Positions 46,201 to 56,959 of a stretch of DNA of 64,000 nt are shown in pieces (the stretch's first letter is position 1; each line of letters begins with the position of its first letter). The stretch lies in NCBI GenBank assembly GCA_027579435.1, contig JANBPK010000003.1, forward strand, positions 1 through 64,000. The letters run 5' to 3'. Origin of the DNA: Candolleomyces eurysporus. Taxonomy: Eukaryota > Basidiomycota > Agaricomycetes > Agaricales > Psathyrellaceae. The notes under the pieces are model-generated. The model saw only the letters and a program-made list of their open reading frames with translations. It searched no databases and had not been told where the DNA came from. A program made the position numbers and the translations under genes.

Positions 46201-46487
46201 TGAAGGGAGCTGAGAAGGTGCTCTTGTCGCGAGAGCCCAATGAAATGCCGAGGACTAGCTCGAGGCTGATTTAGTTAGGTGTTGTGCAAGAGGGCCAATG
46301 TACGCACTCCCAAGCTGCGAGCTGGATCGGAAAGACAGAGTCAATGAAGAGCCATGCGTCCCTTGCGTTTTCTGGGACGGTGGAAAGACACCTGCGCCTC
46401 AGCACTGAGCGGAGCATAGGTGACTTACTGAGGAATGAGTTTGGCCAGAACAACCACCAGCCAGCCAGGCCCAGGATATGAAGTCAT
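43233..46487 (-). CDS. YME2: Mitochondrial escape protein 2, RNA12 family
   Basis: Inner mitochondrial membrane protein that affects mtDNA maintenance and escape. Start placed at 46487 (MTSYPGPGWLVVVLAKLIPQ), joining CLSTVPENARDAWLFIDSVF; a longer upstream frame would cross the divergent nucleoporin start and is less likely. Exons carry KVLDLEPYPKDGGVYVHFSY, an RRM with IKVIFDGPDVQEQKLYDIF and RSATVTFQRLHSATIARNVL, a membrane helix KITLPLLVFLLGTLTYT, then the RNA12 ATPase-like domain with FMHGPQGSGKTTMLQA (P-loop), VLYIDCRELQNQASDSALV, PIVVIRNYSSKIG and HVIVLSDNRENSRRLAKAL. The C terminus EALERKNEALKRALANGL is a coiled coil. About 850 aa. The two-domain order RRM, TM, AAA-like is diagnostic. 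Confidence 0.92.
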
Positions 46488-46584
46488 CAGCGTGACACTG
46501 TCACGCCTGTCACGATCACGTTCGGAATCACAGCGTGTGGCGGGCTTCCTGTTTGCGTCGTTGCTTTTCTTCTGCTCGCCGTCG

Positions 46585-49500
46585 ATGGCGTCGTCCACGA
46601 GCAGCTCAGCCGCCCCCAGGGTCGCCCGCCCTAACTCTTCTATCTTTGGCGCCATCAAGAACATCGTCTCTGCCCCATTGACTTGGCTGGCCGGGACTGA
46701 CCACGATGATCAAAAGGGCAAGCGTAGGCGTGAGCAGCTCGTCTCGGAGCCCAGCAGGGCGGTTTCCGACGACGACGACGACCACCTCGCCCGCAGTAGC
46801 AAGCGTATGAGGGTCAGCAGCCCGCCCCAGCCCACTCGCTCGGCGTATCTCGACCCTCCCGCCGCCGCTTTTCAGCCTTTCCCAAAACGCAGGACCCCTG
46901 CCCCCATCGCTCGTTCATCTTCAGCCTCCGCCCGCATGCTAAATCCTCCCCGTAATGGCAAACCTAACGTCTCTCGCTCTACCTTGTCGCCCATTCCCCT
47001 TGGGCGTACAATGTCCATCGACCCTCCCATGGGTCAACTTCGCCGCGAAACCTCAATGCATGATGTGGTCATGGACTACGCTCCGGTGCCCTTGACCAGG
47101 GAACGTTCCATGCCGGCTGTGCCTCTCGCTGGTCGCCCGTCGTTCCGTATGCGGTCTTCTCTTACGCCCCAGCCCCAGCGAGAGGTATCTGAGCCACCAC
47201 CCCTCTCCACTCTCATGTCGAAACCCACCTTCGTCCGCGCTCCACCCGCTCAACCGGAACCCCAGCCTGTTCCAACTTTGGGAAATCTCGCAGAAACTGT
47301 GCGATCCGTGAGTACCTGTCGGTTGGATGAGGAGAAAGTACTTACAAAAATTCAGAGTCATTCACCAACTCGCCAGCACAGCTCTTTGCTATTCGGATCC
47401 TCCATCCCTCTCGACCCCAAGGACCGTAAGTAACATCTAAATCTTCTCACCTGCATCGCCTGAATGCCTTCTAGGTCGGGCAGGCTCCGTACCTGTTGAA
47501 AGGGCTCTGCAAGAATTAGACATCTACAAGACTCCGTTGGTGCCAACTCGCATGCGGTCTGCGAATCCCTCAAGTTCTGCCGCTGCAATCCCAGACATGT
47601 TCAAATCCCGTCGCACATCCAGGCTAGTTTTGATGAACGATGACCGCAAGACGTCCAGCGCCTCGCATCAATCTCCAAAGGCGAACGAAGGGAAGCCTTA
47701 CGCAGGAGAGGGAGGTATGAAGAAACTTCTAGCCCGGCGAAAGCAAGAGGAGGATATCGACATTGACGAGATTCCCGAGACCGCTGAGGCCCCAAAGCCA
47801 GAGTTGCGGCCTGCAGTGCAGGACAAGACTGTCCCGCCTCCCAAGTCAGATTGGTTTGCAGTTGCCTCTGCGGGCACTCCTGAACTACCCAGTACTTCCT
47901 CCCTCCGTGTCGGTAGAATCAAACAGTCTCGAAACCACACCGCTCGGCCAACGGTCTCACGAACTCGACTCAAGTTCTCGGCGGTGTATGACGAAGAGGG
48001 AGATGACTCGATGGATGGGGGTGAAGAAGGAAGGCGCAAGGAGCAGGCAATGATTGAGGAGGCTTCCAAGAAATTACCCACCTTCCAGTTACCGTCCAGC
48101 TTCTCCTTTTCCAAACCTGAGGTTCGTGACTTTCGATTGCCAAACTTGAACCGTTCATTAACAATCTTTTAGGCCACTCCGCTGAAGAACGATCTGACAA
48201 ACGCTAAAGAACCTCCAATTTCAAGTCTCCCTTTCTCGTTTGGCAAGCCTTTGGAATCCAACAAATCAGAGTTCAGCAAATTAGAGTCGTCGATTTCCCG
48301 CAAGGAGAATTCCGAGCTTGTCGTTGAAGGGTCTTCTGGAGCGCCGAAGCCTTTCCGCTCATTGGCTGATGCCCCTCCACTTGGTAATCCTCTTGATTCA
48401 AAAGATCCCGAAGTCAAGGTCCCTGAAGTCAGCAAGATTGCGGCCTCTCCTGCAGTTCCTAACTTTTTCGCGAACTCCACTCTTGGTTCTAAACCTCTCA
48501 ACTTGCCAGCGACTCCTCCTTTGTCATTTGGAGCGAATGCATCATCTTCATCGGGCAAGGAAGGCGCCATTGGGATGCCCAACTTTTTTGGCTCAAGCAT
48601 TGTCGGCTCCAAACCCGGAGACAGCGAGGCTCCAGCAAACGATAAAGACAATCCCTTCTGGGAGGGCGACAAGAAGGAGAAGGCGAGCGAGCCACCGAAG
48701 GCACCGCCCCAACCACCAGCTGCTGCTCCGTTGTTCTCATTACCTTCAACGTCCACGCCGTCTACTTCGAGCAGTGTTCCATTTTCGTTTGCGGGAGCGT
48801 CTGTCCCTTCAGCGACCAGCTCTGGATTTTCTTTTGGTAAACCCGCCGGCAAGCCTACCGAAAACAATAATGCACCCCCTGCCATTACTGTCTCCACCCC
48901 TTCGATTGGTGAATTGAGGCCTGCGGAAACGGCACAGGCCGCACCACTATTATTCAGTGGATTTGGAACCACGACCACCCAGGGGAAAGACAAGGACGCA
49001 AAAGCAGAGGCACCGAAACCAATCAATATTTTTGTCGCCACCGATACGAGCAAGCCTGTTGTGAACGGGGCCCCACCACCTGTCACCACGAATGGTACTA
49101 GCGCGTTTTCATTTGCAGCGCCATCCCAGACGACTACGGCGGAGCCACCCAAGCCTCTCTTTGGGACGGCACCGGACAAGGAAACTTCAAAATCATCGTT
49201 CGGATCAGCTCCCACTATTGAAGCACCCAAACCTCTGTTCGGTGGTGGCGGTGGCTTTTCCTTTAGCGCGCCTGAAAAGACTGCCGAGCCGAAGCCGGCG
49301 ACGTCAATTGGAGTTTCGTTTGGTTCATCTGAGAAGGTTGCCGACCCGAAGCCAGCAACATCGACGACACCTACGCCCTTTGCTTTTGGAACCACTCCTG
49401 CCACGCCTCCTCAGACCAATGGGACGACTGCTGGCGGTTTCTCGTTTACACCAACAGCAACCCCTGTCGCTACACCTCCTATACCTTTCACATTTGGTGG

Positions 49501-50392
49501 TGCAGGAAGCAACAGCACTACCACGTCGAACAATGCCTTCCCTTTCGGTAGTACTGTGGTCGCAAACCCCGCCGAACGGCCAGTCACTCCTCCGAAGAAC
49601 AATGACCAAGAATTCAGGATGGAAGAAAGCCCTACTCGCGAGGTCCAGGCGAACGCCAAACCAACGCTCAGCTTTGCCTTTGGAAACACAACAACCGCAT
49701 CGAGCCTCTTTGGAGCTCCCGCTCAAGGGACTGCGTCGCCGGTGGCAGCACCACCTTCCCCGTTCACTTTCGGTGCACCGACTGCCAATCCATTCTCTCC
49801 CGCTAAAGTGACGGAGGAAGCGAAGCCATTTGCTTTTGGTACGACCCCTGCCGCCACACCCACGTCGGTTGCAGCACCGTTCAGCTTTGGCCCGAGTAAA
49901 TCCACGGGTGGTGAAGTCCAGCGCCCATCCACAGGTGGAGGCTTCTCGTTTAGCAGCTCAGCGACACCCACGACTACAGCTGCCCCCTTCTCGTTTGGTG
50001 CCAATCCCCCGCCCAACCCATTTGCGACTGGACCAGTCTCCTCTGCTCCAAGTAGCCCGTCCACATTCAATCAAGCGTCACCTTTTTCATTCCATGCACC
50101 CTTGCCAGCATCGACCTCACCATTCGCTTTCGGCTCACAGCCGGCCTCGCCTGCAGGTTCCACTGTTGGGCTTCCACCTGCCACCACAGGGTTTGGAGCA
50201 CCATCTCCAGCATTTGGACAGGCTCCTTCGTCTCCCTTCAGCGCCCCTGCCCTTCTTACTCCCTCAACGTCAACGGGTGCTCCAGGCCCACTCTTCACTA
50301 TTGGGGCCGCACCGCCGCAGACTGCTGCCGGAGCTGGTGGAGCCCGTCAAATCCGCAAATTGCCAACACGAAGAACTGGTGCCAAACGCTGA
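46585..50392 (+). CDS. FG-repeat nucleoporin of nuclear basket (Nup1/Nup124-like)
   Basis: Nuclear pore protein; FG repeats bind transport receptors. Start at 46585 (MASSTSSSAAPRVARPNSSI); it contains SIFGAIKNIVSAPLTWLAG, an amphipathic helix of the type that anchors Nup1/Nup60 to the membrane. The centre has short motifs such as LQELDIYKTPLVPTRMRSA and EGGMKKLLARRKQEEDIDID. The last half (about 48240-50380) is FG-rich: LPFSFGKPLES, FSFAGASVPS, TPFAFGTTPA, PFTFGGAGSN, APFSFGPSKS, PFAFGSQPAS and others, ending IRKLPTRRTGAKR, a basic tail. Introns lie near 47311, 47427 and 48121-48173 only. Antisense frames of up to 411 codons reflect the repeat composition. Ortholog choice within Nup1/Nup124/Nup153 is uncertain. 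Divergent from YME2, 97 bases apart. Confidence 0.87.
48240..50330 (+). repeat. FG-repeat array in nucleoporin gene
   Basis: Coding repeats of FSFG, FAFG, FTFG and related FxFG units separated by Pro/Thr/Ala-rich spacers. They give long open frames in the other five frames, which are shadows. Confidence 0.85.
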
Positions 50393-50793
50393 ACATCCTA
50401 TTGGCTATGATGCATTGTTTCGTTCATGTATTATATGAATGGACGTTTCCGTCCTGTACACCACTCCGAACGGCTGCTCGATAGCAGTGACGTGGAGATA
50501 TCTCTTTCTTCTCTATTCGAAAGAATCTGGCTTCGAATCTGTTACAGACTATGCAGTACGGGTTTTAGGGTATCGATAGGTTGGCTCAAGGCTGACGCAT
50601 TTTCTCGACTGCATGCATTTTTTGATAGTGGACGGACGTGTTGTAGGGCTCAAGGCTCTTGTATCTAAGACACGATATGCACTCGTAGGTAGAGTAGACA
50701 GAGACCCATTGTTTCTCGTTTTTGTAATGTTCCGTTAATTTATGTGGTTGGGCCACAATAAGGCCAAACAACGCGTCCTAACTCCTTCCCCTC
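50393..50793. other. Intergenic region
   Basis: About 400 bases between the nucleoporin and PRP38, both on the plus strand. No gene is seen. It holds the 3' end of the nucleoporin and the PRP38 promoter; the 50-60 bases before 50794 are mixed in composition. Confidence 0.4.
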
Positions 50794-51846
50794 ATGGCGA
50801 ACACAACTGTCACAGGTGCAAAGGCCATCCACGGCCAGAACCCACAGGCACGCACTCAGATATTCCCTTGGTGTGTTTAGACTGACCAGTGGGTCTAGTC
50901 CCTAGTCGAGACGGTCATACGGAGCCGTATCTACGAGTCAACGTACTGGAAGGAACACTGCTTTGCTCTTACAGGTGCACCCTACTTATGCATCGTAGAC
51001 TGTCAGTATACTCAATCTATGTAGCCGAAACCATCATCGACAAGGCACTCGAACTGAAATATATCGGAGGGGTCTATGGCAATCAACGACCAACAGAGTT
51101 TCTGTGCTTGCTGCTGAAGCTCCTCCAGATCCAGCCAGAGAAGGAAATTCTGGTTGAATACCTTAGGGCAGAGGAATTCAAGTAAGTCTCAGCTATCTCT
51201 TTCTGGCTGTACACTTCTGACTGGTTTGTGGATTCAGGTATCTACGTGCACTAGCTTCATTGTACATTCGAATGACATTCGGAGCCGTCGAGGTGTACGA
51301 GCTCTTGGAACCGCTTCTGAAAGACTTCCGCAAGCTTCGGCTACGGAATATGGGTGTGTCTTGTCATCTGTCTCCTACCTTTGCATGCTATTTACTGGGA
51401 CCTCCACAGCTGGATATTCGTTAACGTTCATTGACGAATTTGTATACTCTCTACTGTCCGAGGAGAGGGTGTGTGACCTCATATTGCCTCGTTTGCCTAA
51501 ACGGCAGATTCTTGAAGAAAATGGCGACATTGGGCCACGCAAAAGTCGCCTGCTGGACGCCATGGAAGGCAAGAGCGACCAGAGCGATGCTGAAAGCCAA
51601 ACGTCGAGTCGTAGCAAAAGAAGTGGAAGCCGGAGCCAAAGTCCCAGCAGGGGAAGAAGCCGTAGCCGCAGTGCAAGTAAAGCCAGAAGTGCGGCGTCCA
51701 GTCCTGGAAGTAACATTTCGCGTGGCCGCTCACGCTCGCGTTCACGTTCCAGTGCCGGCTCGAGATACCTTTCTCGCAGTCCTTCGGGGTCGCGTTCACC
51801 TGACAGACGTAGCATATCACCGGATCGGATGGATACTGGTAATTAA
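50794..51846 (+). CDS. PRP38: Pre-mRNA splicing factor PRP38 with RS tail
   Basis: Component of the U4/U6.U5 tri-snRNP needed for spliceosome activation. Start MANTTVTGAKAIHGQNPQ, then LVETVIRSRIYESTYWKEHC, DKALELKYIGGVYGNQRPTE, LLKLLQIQPEKEILVEYLRA and YLRALASLYIRMTFGAVEVY, the full Prp38 domain (about residues 10-180). Later AGYSLTFIDEFVYSLLSEER and DLILPRLPKRQILEENGDIG. The C-terminal 80 residues are an RS-rich region (SRSQSPSRGRSRSRSASKAR), as in human PRPF38A/B and unlike the short yeast protein. About six introns. It converges with the mitochondrial L15 gene with 53 bases between stops. Confidence 0.94.
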
Positions 51847-51899
51847 TTAACGAGCTAGGTTGGAATATACAGGTGCAGTAGCAAAACAAAGCAGAAAGT

Positions 51900-52841
51900 C
51901 TATTTCTTGAGAGGAATGAAGTTTTGTTGGCGCCAAACACCAAGCTGTTGGGCCAGGGTCTTCCATCGTTCTTCGACGAAGGGCATATCGCCGAGTTTCT
52001 TGAGTGTCACGGGCGACATGAAACCGCGATTCCTATCCAATCCATACCAAACTACAACGAGCGTTGAGAAAGACAGTCGGCGGGTAAACGAGAACTGGGA
52101 CTCACCAATATCCTCCCTGCGAGTTGGCGCAGCACTGAGTCTGTCCGTTCGTCCCTTGACACAGTCCCGAAGTGCCAGGTCATTGTAATATTTGCACACG
52201 ACTTTGCCTCCTGCGCCTTCTATTGCTGAGATGGCGCTCTTGCTGGCCCTCGAGGCGACGACGTAAATAGGTGTTTTGAACTCGCTCGCACCCTAGAAGC
52301 GGCGGTGTCACAAAATATTCGGAGGCCAGGAGAGAAGAGTGCTCACATCACCCAAAAGTTTGATTCCGTCATGCACGTTATGGACGCACCCACTCAACAA
52401 GAGTTCGCGGGCTGTAATTGGGTTTTCTGGCGAGGAAGTCAGGCGACCTTGGCTTATCCAGTGTTGTACCCGGTCGAGGTTGACGGGTGCCCAAGTCTTC
52501 TGGTTTCTATGAAACAAGACGATTCGTTGAGTGGGGACCGACGATGGGTAAGAAGGGACACGCACTGGTTAATGAAGCCTCTCTTGGGGAACAGCTTGGT
52601 TATAGGAGTCTGACCACCCTCGAAACCGGGCCTAAGACTGGATCCCGTACGCGCTTTCTGGCCCTTGTGACCGCGACCGGAGGTGCCGCCATAGCCCGAA
52701 CCTTGACCTCGACCGACACGTTTTTGCTGTGAAAGGGCGTCAACGGGATGATGGGGGAAAGAGGGAATGAAGACGAACATTGTGCTGAGAGCCTCTGGAG
52801 GGCTTGAGGTTGGCCAAACTGACTCTGACCCGCGACGACAT
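51900..52841 (-). CDS. MRPL10: Mitochondrial large-subunit ribosomal protein uL15m
   Basis: Protein of the mitochondrial ribosome. The first exon starts at 52841 ([20 protein letters not shown]); an intron of about 52 bases joins N to [20 protein letters not shown], the uL15 signature, followed by [20 protein letters not shown] and [11 protein letters not shown]. Next exons: [40 protein letters not shown] and [20 protein letters not shown]. The C-terminal extension ([31 protein letters not shown]) is typical of mitochondrial forms. A longer frame reading through the intron exists but does not match the family. The start is 135 bases from the divergent tRNA-modifying gene. Confidence 0.9.
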
Positions 52842-52976
52842 TGTGACAGAACTCAATCCCGAGCATTTTCTTTTCCAATTTCTTCTCAATTTCCTTTATT
52901 TGTTGCACAAGCAACAGCCAAACACCGACGTTTCCTCCGTTCCGTTCTCCGCGCTCCCTGATTCCTCTTGTGCTCG

Positions 52977-54815
52977 ATGCTCAAACCTCTCATAACGGTA
53001 TGCGGCACCACAGGTGTCGGAAAATCCAAACTCGCCATCGAGCTGGCTCTCCATCTCGCGAAAAAGCAATTTGGGGACCAAGGATGGCGCGGTGCACGAG
53101 TCATCAACGCGGATTCAATGCAAGTCTACAAAGGTCTCGATGTCATCACCAATAAAGTCCCCCAGTCAGAGATGGAGGGCGTCGACCATCTTCTCATGGG
53201 ATTCAAGGACCCGGGAGAGCAATATGTCGTCGGTGAATGGGTCGAGGATTCGCTGAAGCTCGTTAGTCAAGCACAGATCGTCCCAGTTCTGCAGCGTTAT
53301 GACAGTTACCCAGATCAATGAAATGCACCAGAAGAAAGAAGTTCCGATAGTGGTTGGAGGTACATCCTATTGGATACAACATCTCATCTTCCCCAACCGT
53401 CTGGCAAAGCCGAATGAGGCACCCTCCACGTCAGATACTCTTCCCTGGGATCCTCAATTACAAGATGCTATTCAGGCACTTCCATCCGATCTTCGTACTC
53501 TTTTTGAAAATCTGCCTCAAGAACCACCTTCAGCAAAGGCTGATCCAGATGCTGCGTTCAAGCTTCATTCTCTCTTGTTGCTTCTCGATCCCCCTGTGGG
53601 CCAAAGATGGCACTGGAAGGACACCCGCAAAGTCCTCCATAGCCTGACCATCATTCGCAGTGCTCGACGTCGTGCTAGCGACATTATTGCACAGCAGGCT
53701 GGCTCATCCACCGCCAGTCAACCTAGGTTTGTCCTCAGCACGTTGGAACCTTGAGTATTTAACATCTCAACCAGTCCAGGTTTCGTACTCTCTGCTTCTG
53801 GCTCTTCGCTGAGGCCTCTTATTTGGAGCCTCGGTTAGACTCCAGAGTCGATGACATGATTGAGGTCAATTACCTCCCTTTATGTTCGTCTCCTTCATGT
53901 TATTCATTCTCATCCTATCCTGCAGAAAGGCCTGCTTGAAGAAATACGCGAACTGCGCCGTATAGCCGATGCTGCAACACAGGCAGCGGTCTCTGAAAGT
54001 ACATCGCCGCAATACGACTACACGCTCGGTATCTACCAGGCAATTGGTGAGATCAAACTACTTTGGCTTGTTGTCTTCGACTGAGAATATCTCCAAGGGT
54101 ACAAAGAGTTCCACAACTTTCTCGACAACTCAAGCGACAGTATTTTCAAGGAGAGTGTAGAACGGATGAAGATTTCCACCAGACAATACGCGAAAAAGCA
54201 GATATCATGGATCAGAAACAAGCTCATGCCGGCAGTTAAAGAAGCGAACGCCCAGGCAGATACGGTATCTCTATACCTTCTCGATGCCGCAGGTCAGTTG
54301 CCCAATTCTCACCGCCACAAAAGCTGCTGAGCACCGTTCATTGTCGTTTTGTAGAAGTCGATAAAAGATGGGAAGATCGAGTGCAGAAACCAGCTATCGA
54401 CGTAACAGAGAGTAAGAAACATTCGGTTTTCCACCCACCTTTATGCTCATAAATCCGTAGAACTCTTACTCGGGGAATCACTTCCTGATCCACGTTCGCT
54501 GTCGCAGGTTGCCAACGACCTGCTCAACACCCCGGACAAAAGTGCAAAGTAAGGCCAAATTATTTACTTCAATATCGCATTTAACTCGAATGCCCCAGTC
54601 CTTTAGACGTCCTTCAGGCGCGTAAGAAAAGACAGTGTGAAATTTGTACACCTCAAGATGACCGCCCTTTCATGGTCGAAGAGGGTGCCGAATGGGAGCG
54701 TCACGTTCATTCACGGTCTCATAAGCGCCTGCACGCGAGATTGAAAAGATTGGGACAGCTCGGAGACTCAAACAACGTGTCTTCGAATGTTACTAGTACT
54801 GGTACATCGCTATAA
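52977..54815 (+). CDS. MOD5: tRNA dimethylallyltransferase with C-terminal zinc finger
   Basis: Adds dimethylallyl to A37 of tRNAs, in cytosol and mitochondria. Start MLKPLITVCGTTGVGKSKLA with P-loop GTTGVGKSK; then RVINADSMQVYKGLDVITNK (substrate site INADSMQVYKG), EGVDHLLMGFKDPGEQY, VPIVVGGTSYWIQHLIFPNR (GGTSYW), DPPVGQRWHWKDTRKVLHSL and a helical insertion. Further exons: DYTLGIYQAIGYKEFHNFLD, STRQYAKKQISWIRNKLMPA. The end carries a zinc finger RQCEICTPQDDRPFMVEEGA with EWERHVHSRSHKRLHARLKR, matching C-x2-C...H-x5-H as in eukaryotic MOD5/TRIT1. About 480-500 aa with eight or nine introns. Confidence 0.93.
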
Positions 54816-54935
54816 TTACACGTAAATTGCTAATTATACAGTTTGGTGAAAAAAAAAAAGAAGATTGCCAGAATATCGTACATATAGTGTCGTTTTGTCC
54901 TCAAAATATGCCGCTTCGCCGCTGCCCTCGACGAG

Positions 54936-56708
54936 TTAAGACAGTGACTCCCACTTTTGCCCAACCTGATCATCCTCATCTTGAACGAGATCACAGATGA
55001 TATTACCGTCGTGGGACGGGCAAGGGGAAAGAATCTTGTGCACGACGTGAATAACGCCGTTCAGGGCTATGCCGTCGGATACTTTGACCTCGTCGCCATT
55101 GACATGAACGGCTGTTCTGTAGTGGTCAAATCCCCCGTGCTTCTTTCCATGGCCGGGATAGGTAAGCTTTTCCTTCTCGGCCTGCCAGTACAAAGTATGG
55201 TTTGGGAGTCGTGTATCCAGGACCGCGTTGATAGATGAGACGGGCTCGCGGTGAGGATGGCCTTTCTTCTTTTTGAAATCAGAGTCTTCGTCGTCGTGGT
55301 CGGCACCACAAGTACAGCGCTAACGATGTGGGTTCAGCATGTCGCGATTCGGTCTGGGAATCATCCTTCTCGAGCTTTGCTTACCTTGCTGGGGGTAGGG
55401 AAATACTCGGTCTCCGCTGTTTGGTTGAAGAAGAAATCTAGATCAAACCGTGAGTGGTGGAATGTTTGGCGCGCAGAGTAAACCAACCAGAGTGCGTCAC
55501 TACGCCTGGTACGATGTGATATTCAAGGAGCTTCCTCAACGCCCTGGTTCCGAAAGGAGAGAAGAGGAAGTGCTTGACACGCTCAGGAAGGTGGTCAAAC
55601 ACCTTGTTGGGAACAGCGAACACTGTCACCGCGGTCGTGCCTTTGAAATGGCCCTTCTTTTTGGATTCATCCCAGACGTAACGAAGGTCCAGATTGTCCG
55701 TCAAACCTGTTCGTTGAAGAGCAGATGTCTATCACGCGGGAGGGGTGAGTTGAGGCTACCGCTGATAGAATGGAAATAACGTACAAACGTGGAGAAGTGG
55801 TGCTGAAGGAAGAAAAGCTCCTGGAAGATCGGTGCGGGCGGGATGAGCGGGTGGTCAATGCAATGTATAATCCCGTTCTTGACTCGAACATCTCCGGCAA
55901 CAACCTTGGAAACATGGTTGACAAATGTCTGGAAACTTTTGCGCTTGAACCTGTGGGCAACGCGGATTCGCTGCGCATGCCCGCCCAGTGCATAGGGTAT
56001 GTGCAAATGAGTTGGGTACGTTGTGTTAGGCAAGAGCGAGAACAAATCGTGCTCGAACGGGAGAACGTGGTACCGCAGCAGCGCGTTAACGAAAATTCGA
56101 ATGATCTTCCTGCGCCTCTCCTTGTCGGGGTCGTCTCCATCGAGGAATTTGTCGTCCACTTGGTCGATTGCCGATATAACTGTGGCGAAATCTGGAACAG
56201 AGTCTCCGAAAATGGCGGCTACCTCGCTCGGGTGGATGTCAGTGCCCGCCAGAGCGAGCTCGAGCATGTGACCATAGTCCCTCTCGCCTTGCAGTTCAGG
56301 CCGACGACCATGTCGAAGGGCCGTGTCCGGAACGGCGAAGAAGGTGATACTACGTCCAAAATTACGCTGTTAGCAGGGTCGATTGGCGTGTGGACAATGA
56401 CGTACCGGCTTTCATTGTCGAGTACATCCTTGATATCATCACCCACGAATTTAATGGCCCTGGTCAAATAAGAAAATCTGAAAGGGCGAGTTAGAGCGAT
56501 GAAAAGCTGCGGCTCGGTGGACGTACCGCCCATCGTTAACTATAGTATCGTAGACAGTTTTGTCTGGGGAAGGCTCTGGAGCGGGAAATTGTTTCGCAGG
56601 ACGGTCACCCCAAATGATATCGAAAGGCCGCTGAACCTGAGCTTGAAAGCTAAGCGCAGCGGCGCTTGCGCCAGCCACGAAGAGCTGAAGAACAATGAAG
56701 GGTAACAT
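54936..56708 (-). CDS. Secreted fasciclin (FAS1) domain protein
   Basis: Probably a vacuolar or cell-surface adhesion protein with two FAS1 repeats. Start at 56708: MLPFIVLQLFVAGASAAALS, a clear signal peptide. First FAS1 part: DKTVYDTIVNDGR, FSYLTRAIKFVGDDIKDVLD, ITFFAVPDTAL, long spacer and LRYHVLPFEHDLFSLLPN with KNGIIHCIDHPLIPPAP. Second FAS1 part: STFTSALQRTGLTDNLDLRY, TVFAVPNKVFDHLPERVKHF and LLEYHIVPGVVTHSGWF, ending NGVIHVVHKILSPCPSHDG. Eight or so introns. A C-terminal anchor is not obvious; the end WESLS is hydrophilic. A TATAAG motif at 56749-56754 (-) lies 41 bases before the start, a possible TATA box. Confidence 0.87.
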
Positions 56709-56748
56709 GAGAGGCTGGTGAGAGAGTCAAACCTTTTCCCCGCAGCTA

Positions 56749-56754
56749 CTTATA
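56749..56754 (-). promoter_or_regulatory. Possible TATA box of fasciclin gene
   Basis: TATAAG on the minus strand, about 41 bases upstream of the ATG at 56708. It is close for a fungal TATA-to-start spacing but plausible with a short leader. Confidence 0.3.
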
Positions 56755-56959
56755 CCACTCCGTGTGCGCGGTTATGTCTAAGATCGTGACCCACGCCCGT
56801 ACAACTGGAATAAGTGGGATCGCTCCAAACTCCAAAGCAAAGAAGCGTGATGAATCGATGACGAAACGAAAGAAGGTGCATTAAAGATAATTATTATCCA
56901 CGTGTTCGTGAAAAATCAGCAGGCGGGTAAACATAACAAATGCGTGTACTCCAGTCAAT

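Noticed and set aside
48169..49404. 411-codon antisense ORF
   Set aside because: Shadow of the Pro/Ala/Gly/Phe-rich FG nucleoporin on the opposite strand.
55770..56471. 233-codon plus-strand ORF
   Set aside because: Antisense to the fasciclin exons; the minus-strand reading shows clear FAS1 repeats and a signal peptide.
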